64,000 bases of DNA from an uncultured Candidatus Melainabacteria bacterium (GTDB lineage Bacteria > Cyanobacteriota > Vampirovibrionia > Gastranaerophilales > Gastranaerophilaceae): NCBI GenBank assembly GCA_949902595.1, contig CATLDC010000001.1, forward strand, positions 412,761 through 476,760, in the 5' to 3' direction. The first letter of the stretch is position 1. Every line of letters begins with the position of its first letter. A program made the position numbers and the translations under genes. The notes under the pieces are model-generated. The model was not told the origin of the DNA. It saw only the letters and a list, made by a program, of their open reading frames with translations, and searched no databases. This document shows positions 43,028 through 50,634 of the stretch, one piece after another.

Positions 43028-43541
43028 CATTGTTCTCACAGGCATGCCTGCAAGCGGGAAGAGTACAATTGGAAATTTGCTTGCAGAGGCGCTTCCGGAC
43101 TACACGCTTATTGATACTGATAGCCTGATTGAAAGAACTGAGGGTATGAAGATTTCGGAAATCTTTGAGAAGTTTTCGGAAGACTATTTCAGACAATTGG
43201 AGCATGACACAATAAAAATGGTTTGCTCTGGTAAGAATAAGATTATATCAATCGGCGGCGGTGCGTTTGAGAACCCTGACAACAGGGCAACGCTTTTGAA
43301 GTTTGGCAAAGTATTTTATTTGAAATCTGACCTTGATGTACTATATTATAGAATATCAAGAGACACGACAAGGCCGCTTTTGCAAAGGGAAAATCCAAAA
43401 AAGGTTCTGGAAGAGCTGCTTGAAAAGCGGGAAGACAATTACAAAAGAGCGCATTATACAGTAGATACAAGTCTTTTGAGCGAAGATGAAATAGTAAGGT
43501 TTATTTTAGATGAGACAAACTCTCAAAGTTCAGATAAGTGA
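43017..43541 (+). CDS. aroK: Shikimate kinase
   Basis: AroK phosphorylates shikimate at the 3-hydroxyl. The 174-residue P-loop kinase has GMPASGKST (residues 9-17), the DTDSLIE motif, the FRQLEHD shikimate-binding region, SIGGGAF and the lid motif TRPLLQ. Its start overlaps aroC by 11 nt and its end overlaps aroB by 32 nt, so the three genes are tightly coupled. I see no separate promoter. Confidence 0.95.
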   Translation: MGNNIVLTGMPASGKSTIGNLLAEALPDYTLIDTDSLIERTEGMKISEIFEKFSEDYFRQLEHDTIKMVCSGKNKIISIGGGAFENPDNRATLLKFGKVFYLKSDLDVLYYRISRDTTRPLLQRENPKKVLEELLEKREDNYKRAHYTVDTSLLSEDEIVRFILDETNSQSSDK

Positions 43542-44592
43542 TAAAAAATCGTACGATATAGAGATTTCTGATTCGGGTTTTGACAAACTCAACCGGCAAA
43601 TTTCTGAAATGACAAAAGGCCAAAGGCGCCTTGTTGTCATCTCAAAAAAAGTTTACGATTTGTACCGCTGTGATTTGAGATTCTCGGAAGAAGAAATCTT
43701 TATCCTCAAAGACGGCGAGAAAGAAAAAAATATCAAGAACTATCTTAAGATAATGAAACGCGCAATTGAACTTGGCTTGACCCGAAGCGACGTCCTTATC
43801 GCAATCGGAGGCGGGGTTGTAGGTGATATTACGGGATTTGTTGCCTCGACTTATATGAGGGGAATCGATTTTATTCAGGTTCCGACAACCCTTTTGTCTG
43901 CTGTGGATTCCTCTGTGGGCGGAAAGACAGCGATTGATTTTCAGGAGGCTAAAAATATTGTTGGCTCTTTTTATCAGCCAAAAGCCGTGTTTATCAATAT
44001 AAACTTTCTCAAGACTCTTGATAAAAGGCAGTTCTTGTCCGGCATGGGCGAGGTTTTGAAGTACGCGTTTATTGAGGACAACTGTAATTACAAACATTCG
44101 CTTTTTTTGTTTGAATTTCTGACTCTCGGGTGCGAAAAAATCATGCAAAGAGAGCCGATTACGATAATCCGCATGATTGAATACTGCCTTAATCTGAAGA
44201 TTAGCGTGGTTAATCAGGATGAAAAAGAGGGCGGGCTAAGAAAGATTCTGAATTTCGGCCACACTTTTGCACATGCGCTTGAGACGATTACGAAGTACAA
44301 AAAATACACGCACGGCGAGGCTGTTGTGTATGGAATGTATTTTATTCTGGATTGGGCGCATAAAAAAGAGTACATAAATTATTCTTACTACAGACTCTCA
44401 ATCGAGCTTTTGGATAAATATGGGTTCAAGCCTTTGAAGAACAAGTATCCGGTTGAAAAGCTGATTGAGATTATGAAAAAGGACAAAAAAGCAAGCGCTG
44501 ACAAGATTACTTTTATTGTTCCATGCGCCAAAAAACAGGTGAAAGAAATCAAGCTTACGCCTTGTGAGACAGAGGGCATGTTTTTATGCTAA
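43510..44592 (+). CDS. aroB: 3-dehydroquinate synthase
   Basis: AroB makes 3-dehydroquinate from DAHP using NAD and zinc. The 360-residue product has AIGGGVVGDITGFVASTYMRG, PTTLLSAVDSSVGGKTAID, a GMGEVLKYAF segment, the NFGHTFAHALE metal motif and HGEAVVYGM. It overlaps aroK by 32 nt. The bioG gene begins 9 nt after its stop, so aromatic and biotin genes may share a transcript, although bioG also has a -10-like box 6 nt upstream. Confidence 0.95.
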   Translation: MRQTLKVQISDKKSYDIEISDSGFDKLNRQISEMTKGQRRLVVISKKVYDLYRCDLRFSEEEIFILKDGEKEKNIKNYLKIMKRAIELGLTRSDVLIAIGGGVVGDITGFVASTYMRGIDFIQVPTTLLSAVDSSVGGKTAIDFQEAKNIVGSFYQPKAVFININFLKTLDKRQFLSGMGEVLKYAFIEDNCNYKHSLFLFEFLTLGCEKIMQREPITIIRMIEYCLNLKISVVNQDEKEGGLRKILNFGHTFAHALETITKYKKYTHGEAVVYGMYFILDWAHKKEYINYSYYRLSIELLDKYGFKPLKNKYPVEKLIEIMKKDKKASADKITFIVPCAKKQVKEIKLTPCETEGMFLC

Positions 44593-44601
44593 AATCAAGG
44601 T

Positions 44602-45222
44602 ATGGAATATAAGTGGCTTAACAGACAAAACAACGACAGCGTGATAATCTTCTTTAACGGCTGGGGCATGGACGAGAGCATTTTGAACCACCTCGGGTTT
44701 GAAAACTATGATGTCTTGATGTTCTATGACTACAACTCGCTTGATACGGATTTTGATTTTGAAGAGGTTAAAAAGTATCCGAAGCGCTATCTTGTTGCAT
44801 GGTCAATGGGCGTGATGGTTGGGACGATTTTTGCAGACAAATTTGAACCTCTTGAAAAAGCTGTTGCAATAAACGGAACCCTGAAACCAGTTGATAACAA
44901 GTTTGGCATTCCTGAGAGGATTTATGATTTAACGGTTAAGAATTTTTCACCTCAAGGCGCTGAAAAATTTATTAAAAACATGTTTTGGGAAGAGTGCCCG
45001 ATGCCGGATTGCAAGCGCGGTTTTGAAAACCAGAAATCTGAACTCGCTGCTTTAAGAAAATATGCTGCCAATCAGGATTTTAAGTACACAAAAGTGCTTT
45101 TGAGTACAGACGACAAAATCATCCCGACTTCAAATCAGGCTGCTTTCTGGAACATAGCTCCAAATATCAAAAGCGGTCATTGCCCGTTTAATTTGTTCAA
45201 AACCTGGGGCGAAATTCTATGA
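44602..45222 (+). CDS. bioG: Pimeloyl-ACP methyl ester esterase, BioG type
   Basis: BioG removes the methyl group from pimeloyl-ACP methyl ester, releasing the primer for biotin synthesis. The 206-residue alpha/beta-hydrolase has its nucleophile at S68 (VAWSMGVMVG). An aspartate lies in LLSTDDKIIP and a histidine in SGHCPFN, giving a complete triad. Family features (WLNRQN, FFNGWGMDE) fit the BioG/DUF452 group. It overlaps bioC by 4 nt (ATGA), the expected partner. TAAAAT lies exactly 6 nt before the ATG, but AAGG is also near, so both modes of initiation are possible. Confidence 0.88.
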   Translation: MEYKWLNRQNNDSVIIFFNGWGMDESILNHLGFENYDVLMFYDYNSLDTDFDFEEVKKYPKRYLVAWSMGVMVGTIFADKFEPLEKAVAINGTLKPVDNKFGIPERIYDLTVKNFSPQGAEKFIKNMFWEECPMPDCKRGFENQKSELAALRKYAANQDFKYTKVLLSTDDKIIPTSNQAAFWNIAPNIKSGHCPFNLFKTWGEIL

Positions 45223-45965
45223 ACAAGGAGCTTATAAAAAAAAGGTTTGCAAAGAATCTTAATTCGTACAACGAAAACGCTAAGATTCAAAAAATCATGG
45301 CGGAAAAGCTTCTTTCATATCTTCCGGATACGCGTTTTGACAATATTCTGGAAATCGGCTGTGGAACAGGGTTTTTGACCGAGCTTGCAGCAAAGAAGCT
45401 GGAATTTAAGACCTACACAGCAAACGACATTGTGCCGGAGTGCGAAGGTTTTATCAAGAATATCGACCAGAAAATCGGGTTTACCTGCTCTGACATAGAA
45501 GCGGGGTTAAAGAACAGTACAAAAACTTATGACCTTATAATCTCAAACGCAACTTTCCAGTGGATTGAAAATCTGGAAGGGTTTATAAGTTTGCTTGTCT
45601 CAAAGCTCTCCAGAGGCGGGATTTTACTGTTTTCAACATTCGGTAAAGATAACTTTAAAGAAATCGCGTGTGCTTCCGGAAAAACGCTCGAGTATTATTC
45701 TATATCCGAACTTGATTCCATGCTCGAAGGTTTAGAGCATTCTATTGCGGAAGAAGTTCAGGTTTTAAAGTTTAGCGCACCCAAAGAAGTTTTGAAGCAC
45801 ATGAGTCTCACCGGAGTCAACGCGATAGAGGCTGAAAGCTGGACAAAATCCGACTTAAGGCGGTTTGAAGAGGCTTATAATTCTGAATGCTCTCTTACAT
45901 ATAATCCGATATATGTTCTTATCAAAAATCAGCCTGGTGGTTACTATCAGAGAAACGCAATATGA
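45219..45965 (+). CDS. bioC: Malonyl-ACP O-methyltransferase
   Basis: BioC methylates malonyl-ACP so that fatty-acid synthesis can build the pimeloyl chain. The 248-residue class I methyltransferase has the SAM motif ILEIGCGTGFLTE (about residues 43-55), an N-terminal helix typical of BioC (IKKRFAKNLNSYNENAKIQ), ISNATFQWIE and LLFSTFGKDNFKEI. It is coupled to bioG. With bioD-bioA at 2.6-4.7 kb this gives both ends of the pathway; bioF and bioB lie outside the window. Confidence 0.93.
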   Translation: MNKELIKKRFAKNLNSYNENAKIQKIMAEKLLSYLPDTRFDNILEIGCGTGFLTELAAKKLEFKTYTANDIVPECEGFIKNIDQKIGFTCSDIEAGLKNSTKTYDLIISNATFQWIENLEGFISLLVSKLSRGGILLFSTFGKDNFKEIACASGKTLEYYSISELDSMLEGLEHSIAEEVQVLKFSAPKEVLKHMSLTGVNAIEAESWTKSDLRRFEEAYNSECSLTYNPIYVLIKNQPGGYYQRNAI

Positions 45966-45991
45966 TATAGAATAATTCTTAGTGAAAAATT

Positions 45992-47098
45992 ATGAGGTCT
46001 AAAATGGAGATTTTAGAGAATACTAATTCTGCTCACTTGCATTCTGCCCCTATCAATCCAACCACCCTGAAAATGCTCTTTGAGAACTACACAGATGCAA
46101 TATTCTACAAGGACAAAGATGCAAGTTTTATCGCAAACAAAAAATTTTATGAACTTAATCTTATCAAGAATAAGTCTAAAAAAGGCAGGGTTGAATTTTC
46201 TTCCCCTGAGTTCGAATCAATGATTCACAGAGCAGAAAAAGAGGCTTGCTCTGCTTCTGCCCCTTCGTCTTTCAAGATAAATCATTCTGAACGGGATTTG
46301 GAGGTAACAGCTTCACCTGTAATTGAGAATGACAAAGTTAAGGGCGTAATGTTTACAGCAAAAGATGTTACCCAAACACGGATTCTGGAATCACAGAGAG
46401 AAACCTTTGTTGCATCATTAGGACATGACCTTAAAAACCCGACTCTTGCACAAATTAGAGCGCTTGAATTACTTTTAAAAGGCAACTTCGGCTCCATACC
46501 TGACGGGCAGCGCGATATTCAGGAGATGGTGCTTGATTCGTGCAAGTACATGAACGCAATGCTCGGCTCTTTGCTTTCAACTTACAGAAACGAGAGCGGG
46601 GTTGTGAGCCTCAATTGCGAAAAGCTTTCAATGGAAGATGTTGTTCTGGAGTGCATCGGTGAGATGATGTACGTTGCAAAGGAGAAGAACGTGGGGATTT
46701 CGTTTTCTGACCAATGCCACAACCAGACATTCTTTGGTGACAAGGTTTTGATTAAGCGTGTTTTGATGAACCTGTTGTCGAACGGTATAAAATACGCGTA
46801 TTCAAGTTCCATGATAGATATAACAATCTATAACGAAGAAGACTGCACCTGCTTCAAACTCGAAAACAAAAGCCCTTACATCACTCCTGAAAAACAGGAG
46901 TTGATTTTTGCACGCTATGTCTCGTTTGCAGACAAGCACAAAGAACTCGGCACAGGGCTCGGGCTTTATGCCTCGCAAAAGATTGTAGAAGCACACGAGG
47001 GAAAAATTTTTGTGCAGAGTTTTGAAGACGAACGCAATATCTTCGGGTTCAAAATTCCGCATAAAATCAAGAGCAAACAGAGGACAGTTAGTTTTTAG
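45992..47098 (+). CDS. PAS-domain sensor histidine kinase
   Basis: The 368-residue protein has an N-terminal PAS-like domain (about 25-125; NYTDAIFYKDKDASFIANK ... GVMFTAKDVT). A HisKA domain carries the phospho-His at H145 (ASLGHDLKNPTLAQ). An ATPase domain carries the N box (LMNLLSNGIKYAY) and G box (GTGLGLYASQKIVEAH). There is no membrane helix, so it senses something inside the cell. No response regulator is adjacent; it is an orphan here. An ATG at 46004 is an alternative start. Its last 11 nt overlap the convergent phosphohexomutase gene. Confidence 0.92.
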   Translation: MRSKMEILENTNSAHLHSAPINPTTLKMLFENYTDAIFYKDKDASFIANKKFYELNLIKNKSKKGRVEFSSPEFESMIHRAEKEACSASAPSSFKINHSERDLEVTASPVIENDKVKGVMFTAKDVTQTRILESQRETFVASLGHDLKNPTLAQIRALELLLKGNFGSIPDGQRDIQEMVLDSCKYMNAMLGSLLSTYRNESGVVSLNCEKLSMEDVVLECIGEMMYVAKEKNVGISFSDQCHNQTFFGDKVLIKRVLMNLLSNGIKYAYSSSMIDITIYNEEDCTCFKLENKSPYITPEKQELIFARYVSFADKHKELGTGLGLYASQKIVEAHEGKIFVQSFEDERNIFGFKIPHKIKSKQRTVSF

Positions 47099-48560
47099 AA
47101 GCTGCTGTCACAAGTTCAAGAAGTTTTCCAACCATCAACTCTTCGTATTTTTGAGCGTTCTCTTTTGTGTCAGCCTCAAATCTTAGCGTGAATACAGGCT
47201 CTGTGTTGCTTTGTCTTATGAGTGCAAACCCCTTGTCAAACACGATTCTCATACCATCAATGGTGATGATGTCCTTAATCTTTGTGCCGAAGAAGTCAGG
47301 GTTTTCTTCTATAATACCCTGAAAGGCCTCAAGGGTTGATTTCTTGAGCGAGTTCGGGCAGGCAAACCTTACTTCCTGTGAGCTGAACATTGAGCCGAAC
47401 GGCTGCAGCATGTCTGTTATCTTGAAATCAGGGTTCTGTTTCTTTCTGTTTGCAACAATCTCGATGATTCTGCAGCCTGCGTAAACAGCGTCGTCAAACC
47501 CGTAATATCTGTCTTTGAAGAAAGTGTGGCCGCTCATCTCACCTGCAAGCACAGCGCCTGTTTCCTTCATCTTTGATTTGATGTATCCGTGTCCTGTTTT
47601 GCACATAACAGCAACCCCGCCCATTTCGTCAATTGTATCGTAAAGCACCTGTGAGCACTTAACTTCTGATACAACAAACGGCTTGATTCCTTTTGCGTTG
47701 TATTCTTTGATGATGTCTTCCGCGTAAATCAGAAGCAGCTTGTCTCCGGTCATTGAGTTTCCGTCAGAATCAATCACGCCGATTCTGTCACTGTCACCGT
47801 CGAATGCGATACCCAAATCAGCCTTGTTTGCAACAACAGCTTTTTTAATATCGTTAAGAGTCTTTTCATCACTCGGGTTCGGATGGTGGTGCGGGAATCT
47901 GCCATCCGGCATGGAGTAAAGCTCAACAACTTCGCAGCCTAAAGCTCTGTAAAGCTTTGGTGCAACAACACCGCCGGTTGCGTTTGCGCTGTCAACTACA
48001 ACTTTGATTCCTTCGCCTACGCGTCCGAATTTCTTTTTCATATCTTCAATATAATCCGGTATAAGGTCGTATTCTGTTAGGATTCCAGGTGTTACAGCCG
48101 GCATCTTAAGCTTGTATTCTTCAAGAGTAAGTTCTTTTACTTCCTTGATTTGTTCTTCGTTTAGAGACTGTTTGTTAAAGGTCATCTTCATGCCGTTGTA
48201 CTGGCTAGGGTTGTGGCTTGCAGTAATAATCATCGCGCCGGTTACAGGAGCGTATTTTGTTACAAACGGAGGAAGTCCCACAACTTCTGAATAATATCCG
48301 ATAGGAGTCGGTGCAAGCCCCATGTCAACAACATTTGCGCCGCATGAGCGGATGCCTTCAATCAGTGATTTTGAAAGCGATGGTGAGTGCAGTCTTGCGT
48401 CTCTGCAAACCGTAATCCAGATTTCGGAAGGTGTTTTCTGTGCGTGTTTTGCCAGATATTGAACGAACCCGCGTCCTGTATAATAGAACAGCTCTTCTGT
48501 AATATCTTCGCCGTAAATCCCTCTAATATCGTTCTTGCCAAATGCTGATTCTTGAAACAT
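47088..48560 (-). CDS. Phosphomannomutase/phosphoglucomutase
   Basis: The 490-residue alpha-D-phosphohexomutase moves phosphate between C1 and C6 of glucose or mannose. The catalytic serine is S115 in MIITASHNPSQYNG. The metal loop is FDGDSDRIG (about 255), the sugar-binding loop is GEMSGHTFF, and the phosphate-binding loop is RQSNTEP. This is the ManB/AlgC-type layout. It would supply sugar-1-phosphates for ADP-glucose (GlgC at 5215) or GDP-mannose. The gene is flanked by convergent and divergent neighbours. Confidence 0.93.
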   Translation of the reverse strand: MFQESAFGKNDIRGIYGEDITEELFYYTGRGFVQYLAKHAQKTPSEIWITVCRDARLHSPSLSKSLIEGIRSCGANVVDMGLAPTPIGYYSEVVGLPPFVTKYAPVTGAMIITASHNPSQYNGMKMTFNKQSLNEEQIKEVKELTLEEYKLKMPAVTPGILTEYDLIPDYIEDMKKKFGRVGEGIKVVVDSANATGGVVAPKLYRALGCEVVELYSMPDGRFPHHHPNPSDEKTLNDIKKAVVANKADLGIAFDGDSDRIGVIDSDGNSMTGDKLLLIYAEDIIKEYNAKGIKPFVVSEVKCSQVLYDTIDEMGGVAVMCKTGHGYIKSKMKETGAVLAGEMSGHTFFKDRYYGFDDAVYAGCRIIEIVANRKKQNPDFKITDMLQPFGSMFSSQEVRFACPNSLKKSTLEAFQGIIEENPDFFGTKIKDIITIDGMRIVFDKGFALIRQSNTEPVFTLRFEADTKENAQKYEELMVGKLLELVTAASKN

Positions 48561-48590
48561 TGTTTATACTCCCCGCCCCTTAAATAAGGG

Positions 48591-48619
48591 TTCATTATAC
48601 TCTCTTATTATAGTAAAAT
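48591..48619 (+). promoter_or_regulatory. Leaderless promoter of the second sugar permease
   Basis: TTCATT (48591-48596), 17 nt, TAAAAT (48614-48619), then 6 nt to the ATG at 48626. There is no Shine-Dalgarno sequence. Confidence 0.55.
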
Positions 48620-48625
48620 AATAGC

Positions 48626-49459
48626 ATGAACAAATCGAAAAGTGGATTATTTTTTGTCTTGCCGGCGCTTATCGGGACTTTTATTTTTATAGTAATACCG
48701 ATTTTTTGCTCCTTTGCTTTGAGCTTCACACAGTGGGACTTGCTGAACGAAATAAAATTTGTCGGGTTTGACAACTACAGAGACATTTTTGCTCAAAAAG
48801 ATTTTGTACAGATTCTTGTGAACACCTTTGTTTACGCAATCTCAACAACGGTTTTTGCGGTGGCTATCCCGCTTGTAATCGCCTCGATTCTTAATACAAA
48901 AATCCGCGGCTCTGAAACATTCAAGACAATCTACTTTCTGCCTTTCATAACCCCTGCTGTTGTAATCGCAATCGTCTGGGCATGGATTTTCGACCCAAAT
49001 ATCGGCGCGGTTAATACTCTTTTTAAAACGCATTACACATGGCTTTTTGACACAAGGCTCGCAATGCCGGTTCTGATTTTTGTATCTGTCTGGAAACTTA
49101 TCGGATACAACGTTGTGCTTTTTCTGACCGGTTTTTCAACCATTAACCGGAATGTCTACGAGGCTGCAAAAATCGACGGTGCAAGCGAAAGAGAGGTTTT
49201 CTTCAATATAACTCTTCCGCTTCTTAAGCCAACGACTTATTTCGTAATCCTTGTGACCGCGATTTCTTCGTTTCAGGTTTTTGATTTGATTTACGTTATG
49301 ACATCGGGCGGGCCTCAGGATTCCACGAACGTGATTGTGTATTCAATCTACAAGTACGCGTTTGAGTACTTTGATATCGGAAAATCCTGCGCGCTTGCGT
49401 ATATTCTTTTTGTGATAATTTTTGTGCTCGCGATGCTGCAGCGAAGGATTGGTAAATAA
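48626..49459 (+). CDS. Sugar ABC transporter permease (UgpA/MalF type)
   Basis: The 277-residue protein has six predicted membrane helices and the EAA loop YEAAKIDGASEREVFFNITLP (about 181-201), which contacts the ATPase. It is the same class as the permease at 672 and clearly related to it in layout. Functional importers normally pair a UgpA-type with a UgpE-type permease; no UgpE-type gene, ATPase or binding protein is adjacent. It is a single-gene transcript between a leaderless-type promoter and a strong terminator. Confidence 0.9.
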   Translation: MNKSKSGLFFVLPALIGTFIFIVIPIFCSFALSFTQWDLLNEIKFVGFDNYRDIFAQKDFVQILVNTFVYAISTTVFAVAIPLVIASILNTKIRGSETFKTIYFLPFITPAVVIAIVWAWIFDPNIGAVNTLFKTHYTWLFDTRLAMPVLIFVSVWKLIGYNVVLFLTGFSTINRNVYEAAKIDGASEREVFFNITLPLLKPTTYFVILVTAISSFQVFDLIYVMTSGGPQDSTNVIVYSIYKYAFEYFDIGKSCALAYILFVIIFVLAMLQRRIGK

Positions 49460-49460
49460 T

Positions 49461-49500
49461 AAAGTGGCGCAGCCTGAAAGGCTGCGCCACTTTAAAAATT
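49461..49500. terminator. Bidirectional intrinsic terminator
   Basis: AAAGTGGCGCAGCC (49461-49474) and GGCTGCGCCACTTT (49480-49493) pair perfectly around a 5-nt loop, with A/T tracts on both sides. It serves the permease on the plus strand and rpmH on the minus strand. Confidence 0.9.
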
Positions 49501-49512
49501 TTATCCCAAAGA

Positions 49513-49665
49513 CTAAGCACGTTCTTTAGCAGTGATAGCCAATTTGTGTCTGCCTTTAGCGCGTCTTCTGTTAAGAACTTCCTGACCGCCCGGAGTAGCC
49601 ATTCTAGCTCTGAAACCGCTTACGTGTTGTCTTTTGATTTTTGTTCCTTCTAGTGTACGTCTCAT
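49513..49665 (-). CDS. rpmH: 50S ribosomal protein L34
   Basis: Translating the minus strand from the ATG at 49665 gives 50 residues beginning [20 protein letters not shown]. They continue [19 protein letters not shown] and end [11 protein letters not shown], matching L34 (MKRTxQPSxxKRxRxxGFRxRMxTxxGRxVLxxRRxKGR). AAAGGAA precedes the ATG. L34 normally heads an rpmH-rnpA operon, but here the next feature is a terminator, so rnpA is not linked. Its promoter is TTGACT/17/TACGAT. Confidence 0.95.
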   Translation of the reverse strand: MRRTLEGTKIKRQHVSGFRARMATPGGQEVLNRRRAKGRHKLAITAKERA

Positions 49666-49707
49666 TTTTCTATTTCCTTTTCAGCTAATTTTACTTATAA
49701 TAGTCTT

Positions 49708-49736
49708 ATCGTATACAAAACATGTTTTTTAGTCAA
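49708..49736 (-). promoter_or_regulatory. Promoter of rpmH
   Basis: On the minus strand: TTGACT (49736-49731), 17 nt, TACGAT (49713-49708). The leader is about 35 nt and has a good ribosome-binding site. Confidence 0.6.
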
Positions 49737-49752
49737 TGAAAGGTTAAGTAAT

Positions 49753-50574
49753 ATGAACAAAAAAGATTTAAACATCGGATTCATCGGCTCCGGAAAGATG
49801 GCAAGCGCAATCATTAAAGGACTTTTGAAGACCGGATTCGCAGCACCTTCGAATCTCACAGCAACACAGGCAGAACTCGAAGGAGTTGAAGAAAAATCAA
49901 AAGCACTTGGAATTGAAATTATACTTGATAACAGAGCACTTGCAAAAAAATCAGATGTAATCTTTGTTGCGACAAAACCGAATCAGGTGAAAGACGCGCT
50001 GGAAGGTATTTCTGACCTTGTAACACCTGAAAAACTCGTTGTCTCAATTGCAGCAGGCGTTACAACCAAGAAACTTGAATCAAATTTGCCTGCCGGCACA
50101 CGCGTAATCAGAGTTATGCCAAACACTCCGGCACTTGTGGGCGAAGGGATGAGCGGGATTGTGTCCGGCTCTTCTGCAACAGAAGCGGATTTGGAATACA
50201 TTAGAGAAATGCTCTCAACTATCGGTAAATGCATAATCGTGGATAACGAAGCCCAACTTGATATCGTGACCGCGATTTCCGGCTCCGGCCCTGCATTCTT
50301 CTACAAAGTTATAAACGAAATCGCGCGCGCCGGCGAAAAACTGGGGCTGGATTACGAAAAATCCCTGCTTCTTAGCATCCAAACAGCAATCGGCTCTGCA
50401 AAAATGGCTCTGAACCGCGAAATCCCGATGGAAGAGCTTATCGGGAATGTTGCAACCAAAGGCGGCTGCACCCGCGTTGGCGTTGATTGTATGGACGAAA
50501 ACAATACAGAAAAACTTTTCTTTGATGTGATAAAAAGCACGACAGAAAAGGCTCACGCGCTCGGCGGAGATTAA
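49753..50574 (+). CDS. proC: Pyrroline-5-carboxylate reductase
   Basis: ProC reduces pyrroline-5-carboxylate to proline with NAD(P)H. The 273-residue product has the nucleotide motif IGFIGSGKMASAIIKGLL, the VMPNTPALVGEGMSGI segment, the catalytic-region motif AISGSGPAFFY and the C-terminal KGGCTRVGV. The gene stands alone and is followed by a hairpin shared with the convergent ileS. Confidence 0.95.
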   Translation: MNKKDLNIGFIGSGKMASAIIKGLLKTGFAAPSNLTATQAELEGVEEKSKALGIEIILDNRALAKKSDVIFVATKPNQVKDALEGISDLVTPEKLVVSIAAGVTTKKLESNLPAGTRVIRVMPNTPALVGEGMSGIVSGSSATEADLEYIREMLSTIGKCIIVDNEAQLDIVTAISGSGPAFFYKVINEIARAGEKLGLDYEKSLLLSIQTAIGSAKMALNREIPMEELIGNVATKGGCTRVGVDCMDENNTEKLFFDVIKSTTEKAHALGGD

Positions 50575-50586
50575 GGATTAAAGAAA

Positions 50587-50609
50587 GGGCGGAAGCTTTG
50601 CTTCCGCCC
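50587..50609 (-). terminator. Hairpin between proC and ileS
   Basis: GGGCGGAAGC (50587-50596) and GCTTCCGCCC (50600-50609) pair perfectly around TTT. On the minus strand it is followed by TTTCTTT, so it best fits termination of ileS, and possibly proC too. Confidence 0.75.
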
Positions 50610-50634
50610 CAGATAAGCTCTCTTATTAAAACTT

